This document shows, piece by piece, positions 37,690 through 48,845 of a stretch of 64,000 nt of DNA; position 1 is the stretch's first letter, and every line of letters starts with the position of its first letter. The DNA comes from Branchiostoma floridae. Lineage: Eukaryota > Chordata > Leptocardii > Amphioxiformes > Branchiostomatidae. The translations under genes and the position numbers were made by a program. The stretch spans positions 5,641,839 to 5,705,838 of the forward strand of contig NC_049992.1 of assembly GCF_000003815.2 (NCBI RefSeq). The letters run 5' to 3'. Below the pieces are notes generated by a model that was given only the letters and a program-made list of their open reading frames with translations, made no database searches and was not told where the DNA came from.

Positions 37690-38357
37690 AGTATGTCTTA
37701 GTCAGGGAGACAATATAGGCGCGTTTTGTCAAGCTTTCCTCTTTGGCATTGTCCTCTACACACCAAGCCCAATTTGGACTATACAGTCAGCCTTCTTGGC
37801 TGAGATTTACATGTTGATGGATGAGCACAACTGGAGCTATATAACCAATGCGTTTGTTCAAGTGTTAGTAAGAAAGATTATGCCGTTGGATAAAGGCTTA
37901 ATTTTACCACATCAGTCAAACCGTCTCCTAAGACATCTAAGACAATGTACAAGACATACTGGGGGGGGGGGTGCCCATGTCACGGTACTGTCTATCAGTT
38001 GACCTCTTGTCTTGAACTTAATCTGTTTCATCCTAGACACTAGACATATGAAGGTCTCGTAGTATAGTTATATTGGTTTCAGTCTTACCCAAGCACATTC
38101 GAATTACAATTTCTAAGATTGTACTCAGTACTTTTATGGGGAACAGAAATTTAAAAAAAAATTATCTTGTGGTAAGTCCAGTTTGTACTTATGGAGACCC
38201 AAGCAAAATCATTAAATTTCATCTTTTTTTTCGCTGCCCTAACTAAACTAAAGAATGAGCTATCCTCTTCAGTAGTTTAAAAATACTGGTAGATTTTGAG
38301 ACGGATATTATCCTTCTGGTGACGTCATGTTAGTAAAGTTATTCTAAAAGGCTATTA
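37690..38357. other. Stretch without a recognisable gene
   Basis: A run of ten G lies near 37963-37972. A TGACGTCA-like site lies at about 38325, close to the family B fragment. No exon. Confidence 0.45.
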
Positions 38358-38505
38358 GTCCCCAAACACCCTAGTGGGGTCCGTTTGGACCCCGGTGCGT
38401 AACATTCGAAGTGTTATTTGACCATTTTTACCAGGAGATTCTTTCCGTGACGTCAGCTATACCTTAACATCTCCTACGTTGTTACGGAGATTGTTATCAT
38501 ACTGT
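38358..38505 (-). mobile_element. Family B MITE fragment 2 (terminal end, reversed)
   Basis: Reads CCCCAAACACCCTAGTGGGG, then the GGTCCGTTTGGACCCC palindrome, then words such as TTCTTTCCGTGACGTCAGC and ACATCTCCTACGTTGTTACG. These match the reverse complement of the right end of the 26678-27648 element in order. The other end is missing, and the TTAA flank has decayed to TTAG. Confidence 0.75.
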
Positions 38506-38758
38506 GAAAATAGAGACTACAGTGCACGGTGAAAAACCATCGCGAAAAGTTTATTTCCGCTACCGCGAAATTTAATCGACACGAACTTAATTGCATTTAC
38601 ATTTTTGTAGGATTTTGAATTCATACTAGTGAGGTTAAAGTGTTTTCGCGAATGCAGACGTTCTTTATGACTTGATTTCAGGTCAGTATATGCACCGTTC
38701 CTCAGTTCCCATTATCACTTTTCCGCCACTTTTCTTGTTTTTTTTGCCATCGTTGTAG

Positions 38759-39259
38759 AACAGCCAGATTGCCCGGGATTGTCTTTCAGCTGTGCAGCCT
38801 TGTCCTGACCATTGTTTCGATTTGCTTAACAACGTCCGGAACGTAACGGCATCTGCAAAATTGGGAATACTGCATTATGTGGCTTGTGTTCATGGATCCT
38901 TCACCTTTGCCATATTACACAGAATTCCTGTAGCCCGCACATACGTAGTGAACTCTTCGAAACAGCTTATTCTCTTCTGTCTGCTTCTTTTCTGTGCAGA
39001 AGGAGTCAGTGTGAAAAGTGTTTGGCACTGTCGTATTGTTGAAGACACACTGGATAATAAGCTTTCTTTGAGCGCATGTCAAACAAACAGCAAATTTTTC
39101 TTGCCCAAACCGCCAATGTTTGTGTTGTATGTAGCTAAAGTAAAGGTGTGCACGTATTGTTGTGCCAAGAAGTTGATCAAATATGATGATCAAAACAGAC
39201 GACCTGGGCGTCTCCTTTCTCCAATATCGTATTGCATAAACTATGCCCCTTCTCCCTAA
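38759..39259 (+). CDS. Candidate exon with strong acceptor; long open frame, family unknown
   Basis: A long pyrimidine tract ending TTTTTTGCCATCGTTGTAG (AG at 38757-38758) opens exactly into a frame that stays open for 166 codons to 39259. The first part, ARDCLSAVQPCPDHCFDLL, is Cys-rich with a regular C-x6-C-x3-C spacing. A GGAAC/GTAACG donor after codon 28 (GT at 38843-38844) would give a neat 84-bp phase 0-0 exon. Beyond it the frame contains a hydrophobic run (LILFCLLLFCAEGV) and continues open to 39259. No family is recognised. A 170-codon antisense frame (38915-39427) overlaps; the two together make this the longest open region in the window. It ends inside the dispersed repeat at 39315 on the minus strand. 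Confidence 0.33.
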   Translation, partial: NSQIARDCLSAVQPCPDHCFDLLNNVRNVTASAKLGILHYVACVHGSFTFAILHRIPVARTYVVNSSKQLILFCLLLFCAEGVSVKSVWHCRIVEDTLDNKLSLSACQTNSKFFLPKPPMFVLYVAKVKVCTYCCAKKLIKYDDQNRRPGRLLSPISYCINYAPSP

Positions 39260-39314
39260 GAAACAAGATTTTATACTAAAAACGGTTTTTAACCATTGAC
39301 GTTTTCCAGCTGTA

Positions 39315-39477
39315 CGGCAACACGGAACATTTTTGCCAGAATTGGGGCGTTTGTAACATCTCAAACATAGTTGTCCGTCTTTCATTCCACGTCCTGACCT
39401 GGATACCCGTCCAGATGACAGATGCATCAGTCACTGGCTTCTCACGACAAAGTGAAGGGGATTAGAAGGGATTACGT
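39315..39477 (-). repeat. Dispersed repeat F, copy 1
   Basis: Its reverse complement matches 46711-46872. Shared blocks in order are CGTAATCC, TCTAATCC, CTTCACTTTGT, GTGAGAAGCCAGTGACTGAT, AGGTCAGG, CGTGGAATGAAAGA and GCCCCAATT. No TIR or tail was found. In copy 1 the minus-strand frame through it encodes SGRGMKDGQLCLRCYKRPN, with CxxC spacing; the second copy retains RSGRGMKDGQ but then stops. An exon duplicated in the genome or a non-coding repeat are both possible. Confidence 0.75.
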
Positions 39478-40355
39478 TTGAGGAATCGCACTTTTCCAGC
39501 CTACCATCAGTACCCTTCGATGTTAATGCAGTAGTACATCTCTGACAGATAGGGCGACAGCGCCACGTTTATAACTGCTATCATTTGTACATGTTTGGTG
39601 TCCTGAAAACCAGTAAGATTCCACTTCAGCGCTTTGAATAGCTAGATAAACTTCGGTTCACTCGTGGCACTTTAAACTTTGTATGGGACAACACGGCCAT
39701 ACTGACATAGTCATTCATCCCAGGCTGTAGAAGGTCCCTCACATGACACGTTGAAAAGCTAGTCGACGTTTCATTCTGACGTTCCACATCAGTGCGATAT
39801 CTAATGCCAGCACCCTTTAGATGAGATGCTAAAGCTGAGGTTTGGTGACAATTGCATGGAAAAAAATTCATGGTAGGGAGTTTGCAGACTATGGGCCAGA
39901 ACCAGAGGTAAGCACCTTGTTTTTCTCTATGGTTCTAAATCTTTGTGGCATGTTTGCGCCATTGTATGTCATCTCTCCGGCCGTGTCATACTATGCCTCG
40001 CCTTTACAATGCTCATAATCTTTCTTTTCTGGTACACGTATTCTTAGGAGTGAGGATGGGGCAGAAAAGTAAATGGATGATGGCAGGCCCATACCCACAG
40101 TTATATGTTCTTTTTTCATTGCAATCGGTAGCAATCCAGTTGCAAAGGCGGTAGGTTAGCAGGCTTTTGAATATATGTCGTAGTAAGTAAGTTGTGACAT
40201 GGCTTGAAGTTGGCATGAAAACTCATTTGTGTTGGTATATTAATCGTGGACAATATTTCTCGGTGTTCCCCACGATTAGGTTACGGCATACATTTGTTAG
40301 CGAGTTTCGGTGCCCGGTCGGTCCCAAAAAATACCCGGGGGAGCCGCAATGTTTC
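39478..40355. other. Stretch without a recognisable gene
   Basis: Downstream, on the minus strand, of the reverse transcriptase remnant, so part of it may be that element's 3' untranslated region. No tail was identified. Confidence 0.4.
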
Positions 40356-40703
40356 TTATGGGTCCACATAAGGTGCATACCCGAAAGTGCCCCCCCAAAC
40401 AGTTCGTAAACTGCCCGGCCGTGTCCCCTTGCCAAATTGGTACCTACGCCTAAGCATGTGGGTCTTATACAAGATACTGAGGCTGCGCGTTTGCTTCACC
40501 GACTGAGGTAGTTGGTTCCAGAGTCGCGACGCATAACGAATAAAGCTGGACTTGTGTGTCTGCGTCCAACAGCGCCATTGCATATCCGATAACTCCAGGG
40601 TATATAGTGCTCCTATGCAATAATGAACATAAGTCTTATTATGAACGGAAATCTTTCCAAACATATTGCTCAGTGTCGCCAAGCTGATCAATATGTCCCC
40701 CAA
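40356..40703 (-). pseudogene. Non-LTR retrotransposon remnant (end of reverse transcriptase ORF)
   Basis: The minus frame contains SSFIRYASRLWNQLPQSVKQ followed by TRSLSILYKTHM. This matches the conserved C-terminal signature of LINE ORF2 proteins of CR1/Jockey-like clades, in which a Trp-Asn-x-Leu-Pro core is followed by a Ser-Leu-x-x-Phe-Lys-like motif after the reverse transcriptase domain. The catalytic YxDD region is absent: upstream (above 40703) the frame closes and I see no RT palm motifs. The piece is therefore a 5'-truncated and decayed copy. About 35 residues beyond the motif (FGKGTRPGSLRTVWGG) may be the native terminus or readthrough. Confidence 0.6.
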
Positions 40704-41893
40704 TGCGACCCGAAGCTTGACAAATATCGGGTCATTTTAGGTCAGTACGAAGTGAAGGCCTTTCTTAGACATTTGTAGACACCAAGTCGACCTTCTTGGC
40801 CGGTACTAGTTACTCTGTGAGCAAGAAAGTCTGTAACTTTTGTATAAGAAGAATGTCTGGAAACTTAACATTGTCAAGCAAGGTTTGCTTCCCTTCACGT
40901 CAAATTATATATCGTACTTCATATATTTTAGTCTCAGATCTAAATGGTGATAGTTAAACGAGGCAAGGATTGCGATTATATTGAAACAATTGTTGCAATA
41001 CATTGTATCATGTACAATTGTCGCGCAATAAAGTTATCCTATCAAAGTAACAAAGTATGTCAGCCCTACTTTCTGAAGCATTTGCCAATAGGCTAGGCTC
41101 GACCTAAAAAGAGAAATTAGAACACTATGCATGGGAGAAGACCATCGGTGCTTATCATAGTGGGACTGGATGTGGAGATTTACCCCAGATAAGCATGGTG
41201 CACTTTAGTGCCCGCTAGCGAAGACAGAGGATAACAGACAAGTCTCTTAGAATAGATGTATAAACATGCAATGACAGTTTGACCCATCGTGTTCTTGGCT
41301 TCGTTGTACATGTAGGGATTTTGCGTAGCAATACAAAGGGGTGCGAACATTCTTCGTAAGTTGTCCCTCTAAGTAGCAACCTTCTTCCGTAGTCTTGTCT
41401 CTGTCTCATTATATCGTTTTTGTTTGCACTGGTACGTTAATCAGATATGGTACACCCACGCCCACCTGTAGTGTGACTGGATCTTTATGAGTCATCAGGA
41501 AGTCCATCGTAAAAATGACAAACGATAGCACTTCACCTGTAAAAAGATGAATTTTCTTAATAATCCATATCAGAATTAACACGAAGCATTTAGCAATTGG
41601 TCTTGAAGGAACTATTGTGGGCTTAAATGTACACGGTGTGTGTCATTTAAGTATACATGTTCCCTAATACCGTAATACGTTTTCCTACAGGCTATGGGTC
41701 AGTAGTTTCACTTTCGCAGATGCATAATAATGAAGTCATTTGGGGGGGGGGTCACTCTTACGCTAATGTATCTTGCTGCCTGAGAAAATTCAAGCTATGG
41801 ATATTTGCTGCAAGCAGGTAAAATATGTACTCTTTAACCTTGCGTCGGAGTTTAGTGTCCTACAACCCTGAATGTTATGTCTGATTTCTTAAG
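40704..41893. other. Stretch without a recognisable gene
   Basis: No supported feature. A G-run lies near 41743-41751. Confidence 0.45.
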
Positions 41894-42121
41894 ATTGTAT
41901 CTCATTACACATGCGGCACAGGGGCCTGGTTCGAAAGACTACTCAACAAATTTCAGAGATAAAAAAAATAATATTCTCACGCTTTCTATATTTTGTTGTC
42001 TTCTAATTCGTACATTTACGTATAACGCAATATCCAAATACATAACAAATATTCTAAAAATCGCCGCAGTTACCGAACCTCGCATAGCCGCACTGGTGCC
42101 CCGAGTGCAATGAGATACCAC
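41894..42121 (-). mobile_element. Family A MITE, copy 3 (reversed)
   Basis: The left end TGTATCTCATTACAC is a decayed TIR. The interior reads TTTTGTTGTCTTCTAATTCG and GTATAACGCAATATCC, the reverse of the forward copies. The right end is GGTGCCCCGAGTGCAATGAG then ATACCAC. Confidence 0.85.
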
Positions 42122-43012
42122 TTTTAGACAATGGTCCTCCATATCTTCTAGTATTGTGACGCTTCTATCCGATTGACTATTTAACGCAATAATTAATAAG
42201 GATCCGGGTTTTACTGTAAACTAACTTATTTTACGTAACAAACTAAGGAAAGACATATGAGCATGAACGGTCACGAAACAAAACTTCTAAAATGTGAAAG
42301 TTTTCATAGGAACACTCGCCCGTGACAGCCTTAAAACAACTCCATCGAGTATGACCTCCTCCCTTGCTGCCACTTTATACCACTTAGCAAAGAGCTTTCA
42401 GTAAGAAAACTCCACGGAATTCACTGGACAGCTTCTAAAGCTGGGTACAGTTCGCACGGCGCCTTCTAACCCTCCCTTGACCCTCAGTCCATTTTAGACA
42501 TATGACAATATGTGGGGCACGTACCGCCAGCAGAATAAATATGACAGCGCCAATATATGTCAATAAACTCTAAGGGATGTGTTATGAATTCTATGGGATT
42601 CTAAGTGTCAACGTTTTTGAGTAACGGTGCTGCTTATGTTGACCTCTTGACTCATCGCTATTATTTTTATCCACTAGTACCCGCCATAAGGTGTAGTGGG
42701 ACCCTCTGTTTGCGTTTGGAGGGAGAGAAAAAGATAGAGAAAGATGGACATTAAAACGCTTTTAATACAAAGGATGTCCTCTGGCAATAGTTAAATGCGG
42801 AATCATTTAACCAAAATTCTTAGATGTCTGTTTGAATTTTATACAACGTCCAATGGCCTCCGCCTGGTGCAAGGACATGCCTTTGGGCAGTAGAACTTTT
42901 CGTTGAGTCACTGAACCGGCAAGAACAGCTGGATTCTTAAACTTTGTTCTCAACGAATATCTACTTTTTTTTTCGTTTTTCAATGATGAAATGAACGATA
43001 ATCGCTATATCT
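42122..43012. other. Stretch without a recognisable gene
   Basis: No supported feature. Confidence 0.5.
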
Positions 43013-43032
43013 GCCCCCCCCCCCAATTCCTA

Positions 43033-43129
<97 letters not shown>
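43013..43129. repeat. Compound microsatellite: C11, (CT)n, (TA)n, (TG)n
   Basis: C11 at 43014-43024, about 19 CT units to 43072, about 24 TA units to 43121 and a short TG run to 43129. The plus frame across it (42991-43392) translates as alternating SL and YI repeats and is not a gene. Confidence 0.97.
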
Positions 43130-44031
43130 CCTGCTCTGCTTTTTGGATGGCTCTTTTCACCTTTCAAAATATAAACCCTTTAGTTACAGTCTACTTAAAC
43201 GCACAAAGTAAGCTTTACGTCAAAAATGACAATAAAAGCTATCAATCAAAGTATTCAACCATGTGGGGCCGCATTTTAACACCACAAACAATCACTGTAT
43301 ATTTGTACTGTCAATTACCTGGCGTTTCTTACTGTAAGCAGTGGCACTTATTGCTGCAGTACAATGTGAACCAGTCAGAATTGTCCCGATGAAGGTGACA
43401 GGCGGTGACTGAAACTTCAGTGAAAATAAAGCAGTGGTTGTGGCAAAGAGTATCTTTACTTAGTTAGACGACGTTGAAAGCAAAACTATAGACCCAACTG
43501 ATTCTCCGAACTGTATGCAGGCAGTGCCGTCGGTGTTTGTTCTATAAACATTGATTATGCCCATCGGGATCAGTATCTGGTCTGCATATTTGAGTCCCTG
43601 GGGAGGGGGGTATATGGAATTGTTTAGTGAAGGGATTTAAAGATAACATAGTTATGTCAGGAAAGTTTGGAAGAGGCATGGCGACAAGTTTTTGATGCCG
43701 ACCTAGGAACAGTGCTACTAAAGTGGTTTCCAAATAAGGCTATGTATGCTCTTATGGAAAAATACTTGGAGTCTACTAAGTACATTTTTGTCCTGGTAAG
43801 TTACTACCCAAAATAGATATTGCTATAAAATGAAATTTCTATTAAAAAGAAGTCATTTCCGGTCCAAATTAGAATTGCCAGATACTACTAATCATTGTCT
43901 TGGATTATGCATTGCGTATTCTGTATTAGTTTTAACTAATACAGAATACATTATTGACATTTGTTAACCATAGCGAATTAAGTTGTGTATAGAATACCAC
44001 ATCGTCACCTGCTTCTACCTCGGGTTTTGAG
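43130..44031. other. Stretch without a recognisable gene, apart from the palindrome at 43916
   Basis: Nothing coding supported. Confidence 0.45.
43916..43949. repeat. Perfect 34-bp palindrome
   Basis: GTATTCTGTATTAGTT, two T, then its exact reverse complement. 16-bp perfect arms with a 2-nt centre form a cruciform-capable site. Not explained by the neighbouring family A copy. Confidence 0.93.
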
Positions 44032-44268
44032 GTGATATCTCACTGCCCTTGCGGCACTGCGGGGTTCGTTCACTGCAGCACCGTAGTGTTATTTTCGACG
44101 ATTTTATATCATTTAGATATTGCAAAATACGTAAAAGTATGACTTGCAAGACAACAAATTACACAAAACTTAAGAAATTTTTTTTTTATCTCTAAAATAG
44201 GTTGAGTAATCTTTCAAACCCCGCAGTGCCGCACCAGTTCCTCACGTGCAGTGCTAGTGAGATACCAC
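44032..44268 (+). mobile_element. Family A MITE, copy 4
   Basis: Left end GTGATATCTCACTGCCCTTG with GCGGCACTGCGGGGTTCG; right end CCCCGCAGTGCCGCACC to GTGAGATACCAC. Interior ATTGCAAAATACGTAAAAG, TATGACTTGCAAGACAAC. Confidence 0.93.
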
Positions 44269-45534
44269 TCTAGTCACCATACTTTGATTATTGCTTTCGG
44301 GGCGATTCTCTCCCCTGTGAGCACACGCCTGTGACCCGTAGGTCATCTTTCATGAATAGATATTGTCATATACACGGTCTCCAACATACGATAAATCTAT
44401 AGTTATAGAGGATTAGAAAGAACTGGGTTGTCCCTGTTGTCTGACAGATCTCATTATAGTCTGTATGGAGGGCCATAAACTTCGGAGAAAGTGTCATAAA
44501 ATACTTCTTTGTACATTAAAAGATTGATAGAATCACTTGCTGATTGCTCCCTTGAGGGTTTTAGACATAAGCTTATAAGCCCCCTGTAGTGGTATTGGTC
44601 ATTATCCGAATATGGATAGAGATATTTAGAACTTTTCATGAATACTAATATGATATTCGTGGCACCGCTATGCGGCTTGAAGCCTGCTATTTCAATACCG
44701 TAGAAAGTCCTTCATGTTTTTAAACTTTCATTTTGGTTTTCATGAAAGCTTTAGGTTGAACCTGGACCGTTTGATCACTTTCTGTAGATATCAAAATGAA
44801 TGGATTGCTCAACAACTGCACAGGATACAACGTATGGCAACAGCTACTAAACTGCATACAGATACAGAACAACAATACATCATCAATGATGTTTATTATA
44901 TATCACCATGCTAAGGGTTTGGGCGATATTTATGTTAAGATTATTTCTAATAGCGACTTTTTCTGCTTTTCTTGAACTATTATTATGACACCTTTCCTTA
45001 CACGAAGCGCATTTGCATTTAGCACAGAGGTATTAACCTTGCACGACAGGTTGACAAACGTATCACAGAGAATGAACAATAACGCAGTGATAAATCATAG
45101 TGGTTCACTTGATGCACCAACCAGGGACACATTAACACAGTTTGAATGGCTGAAGGCCGACCTATTTTCACAAGAGATCTCATCATTTCACCACTGATAG
45201 CCTTATGACAAATGGGCTCATGTCACAACTCATCGTTTATAGTGTGCCCTACTTCTCATGACACACAATACGAAACATCTATCACTCGCTGTGGATAAGG
45301 TATTCGTTACTAATCGTTAGTGTTGAAAAAGTTGTTTGGCAAAAGTCAAACTTTTTAAATAGTTTTTATCGATATATGATAATCTTCATTTTCAGAGCGT
45401 GACGATCCTGAGGCTATATAACAGTGGGTATATGAATCATCTGATGTGGGTGAGGTCTTGCTGTCATACAGCCTGTCATTTGAAACCATCATTTTGTGTA
45501 GTTGCATATGCATCCACGCAGTGCATTCAAACCT
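44269..45534. other. Stretch without a recognisable gene
   Basis: A weak exon-like signal lies at 45395-45450: acceptor AATCTTCATTTTCAG followed by an open frame SVTILRLYNSGYMNHLMWV. It runs into the minisatellite below and is not supported further. Confidence 0.35.
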
Positions 45535-45705
45535 TTCAAAGTTTCCCCATGAAAATATGTCCCCCATGCAAAAGTGTCCTCCGTAAAAGTGTCCCCCATG
45601 CAAAAATGTACCCCGTGGAAAACTGTTCCCCATAATGATGACTCCCCCAATGCAGAAAGGTCCCCAGTAAAAATGTCCCCATGAAAAGGTATCCCCATTC
45701 ATCGC
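45535..45705 (-). repeat. GC-poor minisatellite with units of about 17-21 bp
   Basis: Variants of GTCCCCCATGCAAAA repeat about eight to nine times. On the minus strand the array stays open and encodes a Gly/Phe/Trp/Met repeat (GDTFSWGHFYWGPF and GGHFYGGHFCMGD). The peptide periodicity follows the DNA repeat and does not by itself imply a protein. Confidence 0.85.
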
Positions 45706-46391
45706 CATTGGATTTTTGAGTTAGGTGAAGGATTAGCCATGTGAGGTACCTTTGAGACTTGACAAAAGTTAAAGCAAGTCTTTGTCCAATTCAGAGATTT
45801 GCCGAACAAGACAAGTAATAGTCAGCGCAAATTCGTTACTGATATACCTTCAGTAACAGATAGCTGATTAGTCCACAATTTCATATTACGCAAGCGTTCT
45901 CGAGAACATGACACACAAAAGCGATGTAGATGAGTACAGAGCTAATTGTTTTAGTATTCCCGGGTCTCTTAAAACATGAAGTCTTCATTTGTAAACAATT
46001 GTCTCTGACCATCGGTGACTTTTAAGCCAACTTTTAAGTCAAATTTAGAAATTGTGGGTCTAACCCAATTTCATAAGCCAGGATTTCTCATATTGTCATG
46101 ACCAATCGATCTGTCTTGAATCAACTCAAGAATCTAGGCCCACGCAACGTTTACTCCTCAAAGCTGAACTCGGGTCCAATTCTATGCTCATTTTTGATAG
46201 GGAGTCAAAGTGTTTTATGGAAACAAACTTCCTGCGTTTAATATACACAAGTGTTCTTTTGAACTGGCAATCAGCTGTACTTGTTCTTAAAGACGCTTTG
46301 TTTCTTATCTTTAAAGACAAATTTTTTGCTTATTCTTAAAGACACCTATTTACTTCTTCTCAATACCCTTGAATTCTTATGTTCATATAAT
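45706..46391. other. Stretch without a recognisable gene
   Basis: No supported feature. Confidence 0.5.
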
Positions 46392-46600
46392 CCCAGACGT
46401 AAATTTTGAAGTACCATTTAAACATTTTTGATCTGAAAATTCCGTAACTTTGTCAGTCAATATCAGCTATACCTTCTCCTGTGTCTTTACGAAGATCATG
46501 AAGCAAAAGATCATATCATAAGATTTAATATTTGTAAAAAAACAAGTGTAGTTTACCAAGAAAATCTTGTTTAAATCAAAATTGGCAAATATACAATTCA
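46392..46600 (-). mobile_element. Family B MITE fragment 3 (subterminal and central parts, reversed)
   Basis: AAATTTTGAAGTACCATTTA, ACATTTTTGATCTGA, CTTTGTCAGTCAATAT and ATACCTTCTCCT match the reverse complement of about 27480-27610. TGTAGTTTACCAAGAAAATC and TTGTTTAAAT match about 27110-27160. The middle of the element is missing, so this is an internally deleted copy without its palindromic ends. Confidence 0.82.
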
Positions 46601-46710
46601 CGATCCCGTTCGCCTTCCTTATTCAACAGAGCAACCCCTGGGTTGAAATGCCTAACGCACGCAAATATTGGTGTCTCGTGCTTCGTGTTAAGAAGAACGC
46701 GTCGCTCTAC

Positions 46711-46872
46711 ACGTAATCCTTTCTAATCCACTTCACTTTGTTGTGAGAAGCCAGTGACTGATGTATCTTTCATTGAGACGAATATTTAGGTCAGGGCGTG
46801 GAATGAAAGATGGACAGCATACCTTTGAGGTGGCAAGACCGCCCCAATTTTAGTGACCAATGTTCCATGTTG
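46711..46872 (+). repeat. Dispersed repeat F, copy 2
   Basis: Inverted relative to the copy at 39315-39477; about 80 percent matching by eye over 160 bp. It directly follows the family B fragment. Its frame carries a stop soon after the shared RSGRGMKDGQ segment. Confidence 0.75.
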
Positions 46873-47049
46873 AGGTGTCCTGTTATCTCATTTATTTTGA
46901 AATATGAATCGCATATGATTGATCACTTTTATTCTGACTGTACAGTTCAAGACGTCAGTGGCCAAAAGTAAACTATTTTCATTCACTGAATGGCAAATGT
47001 CACTGTGCATCACACATACATGCATGGCTTACTTTCGAGAGTTATACTC

Positions 47050-47095
47050 CCACCGCACTTGTGTCAAGCTTGCATCACTACGGGGTTCGAAAGTT
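47050..47095 (-). mobile_element. Family A MITE, truncated fragment (copy 10)
   Basis: CACCGCACTTGTGTC, GCATCACTACGGGGTTCGAA AG resembles the right-end arm of a reversed copy and then breaks off. Confidence 0.5.
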
Positions 47096-47886
47096 AAAGA
47101 AATGTGATTGAAATGTCATTGAGTGCGCTTGCAAGTTCACCGTCTTCTCTTTAGCTATTGCGCTAAGCACATAATCTCCTACACCCCCAGTCTAGTTTAG
47201 ATCTGCTTTTAATGAACAAGGCCTTCTTAAAACCCCCGTAGATATGTCCTGACACTCTATCATGATAAACCTCGCTCTGACACTTCTTGGACATACTGGC
47301 AGATTCCCAGGATTAGGCCGGTTCGACACAGTTAATTTGATCACGATAGTGAGAATTAATGACCGTACTGTATTAGAAGTGGCCAACTGTTTCCTCAGAT
47401 AGTGATAATCTATTCATCATCATTGGTCTATGAAAGGAAGACAGATGTGGACGGATCACCACTCCGTCAGATCAAACCGGTTTGATTTGGGGTTTAATCG
47501 TACCATTTGTCAATGATTGGGTCCTCAACATAGACTTAAGGCACTGCCGTGCACAATTCGGAGTGAACAACTGTCTACTATGTATAATTCTCTATAAAAT
47601 ATAATAAGCTTTTTATTTTATTTTTACTTATTGAGTTTGAAGATAATGCAATACTAGGCAAACCCAGGCAGTGTGTCTGATATTGGGTGCCAACACATTT
47701 ACACCTCTCATAGAATACACATACTTAACTCAAATGGTTAACGTAATAACTGTATACGGTCACTTTTAATGAAACAGCAAGATTAAGCCTAAAGGCAAAT
47801 CTTATTGAATAGATCTTTCGCTTGTACGATTTTTTTTCAATTTTGATTTTCTGATGGACAATTTGTTTATTACCAAAGCTAAGCTG

Positions 47887-47887
<1 letters not shown>
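47096..47887. other. Stretch without a recognisable gene
   Basis: A minus frame at 47192-47386 (contains NRPNPGNLPVCPRSVRARF) reads like protein but has no splice or motif support. Confidence 0.35.

Positions 47888-47922
<35 letters not shown>
47888..47922. repeat. (TA)n microsatellite
   Basis: About 17 uninterrupted TA units. Confidence 0.95.
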
Positions 47923-47924
<2 letters not shown>

Positions 47925-48671
47925 TACAGAAAAAAATATTCATCCTCTTGAAATAGTTTAATTTAAATATCCAACACACAAAGAAATTGGACTCACCACA
48001 AAAATTTATCCTCGTATTTCTGATTCTTGGTCATTCTTGTTAGTGCCTCTTACACCATAAATCTTGTTGAAAACCTACCACAAGATCAAAAAGAACATGG
48101 TGTTGTTGCTGGCTGTGAACTTTTGTCCTCGGTCTTTGATCGTTAGAACTCCAATTTCAACCTCCTTTGTCCTCATAGTAGATGGAACATGGCCTATTGA
48201 CTCGAGTATGTGACCCAGAGAAATACAGAGGAAATATTGGGATATAAGTCCTGATTCGGGATTAACCCTTTTTTCTGTTAGCTCTAACCTTTTCACGGTA
48301 AAATGAACCTGGCTGAGTTACGGGTCGCGGCCATCTTTTGGTGGGTCAGCCCTGCCACCTGGGCCGCTTGGCGTCATATTACATGCCCGGTCCGTTTCCT
48401 GTGCCCTTTTTATTGGGGACCGTTGTCGCCAAGATGAATTATGCTGCATAGACACCCGAATCGGTGTAAAATTATTCAGCTCCTCCAGAGCCATGACAAG
48501 AGTTGCATTCGTGGCTAGGTTACTGGGTCATAGGTCATACGTCTTTGCCCATCACCCTAATTCTGAAGCTGAGTAGCTTTTATTGAGTTTTGCCACTTTA
48601 GGGGAAAATGCAAATCAGCTATAAATGATCTTGAAATATTAAATAAAGTACACGGCCACATCTTTGCAAAG

Positions 48672-48845
48672 TTACGTGTATTTACATGTAGCGTAACTAC
48701 AAGTATTTGCTCTAGAACCCAGACGTCATGAGTTAGAATCTTGTCATGCTGCCAACATTGTGACCTAGGCTAATGCACTTTCCTCACTCCACAAAGATGT
48801 AAAAGTGGCCTTGGTGGAAAAGTTCATGGAAGTAGAAGGATGAGT
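48672..48845 (+). repeat. tRNA-derived SINE, copy 2 (diverged)
   Basis: A box-like TAGCGTAACTAC (48689-48700) and B box-like GAGTTAGAATC (48730-48740). The body has TGCACTTTCCTCACTCCAC and GATGTAAAAGTGGCCTTGG. The body matches the SINE at the right edge of the window (63768-64000), so both belong to one family, different from the SINE at 36596. Confidence 0.68.

Noticed and set aside
42991-43392. 133-codon plus-strand frame
   Set aside because: Its first third is translated microsatellite (SL and YI repeats); the rest has no support.
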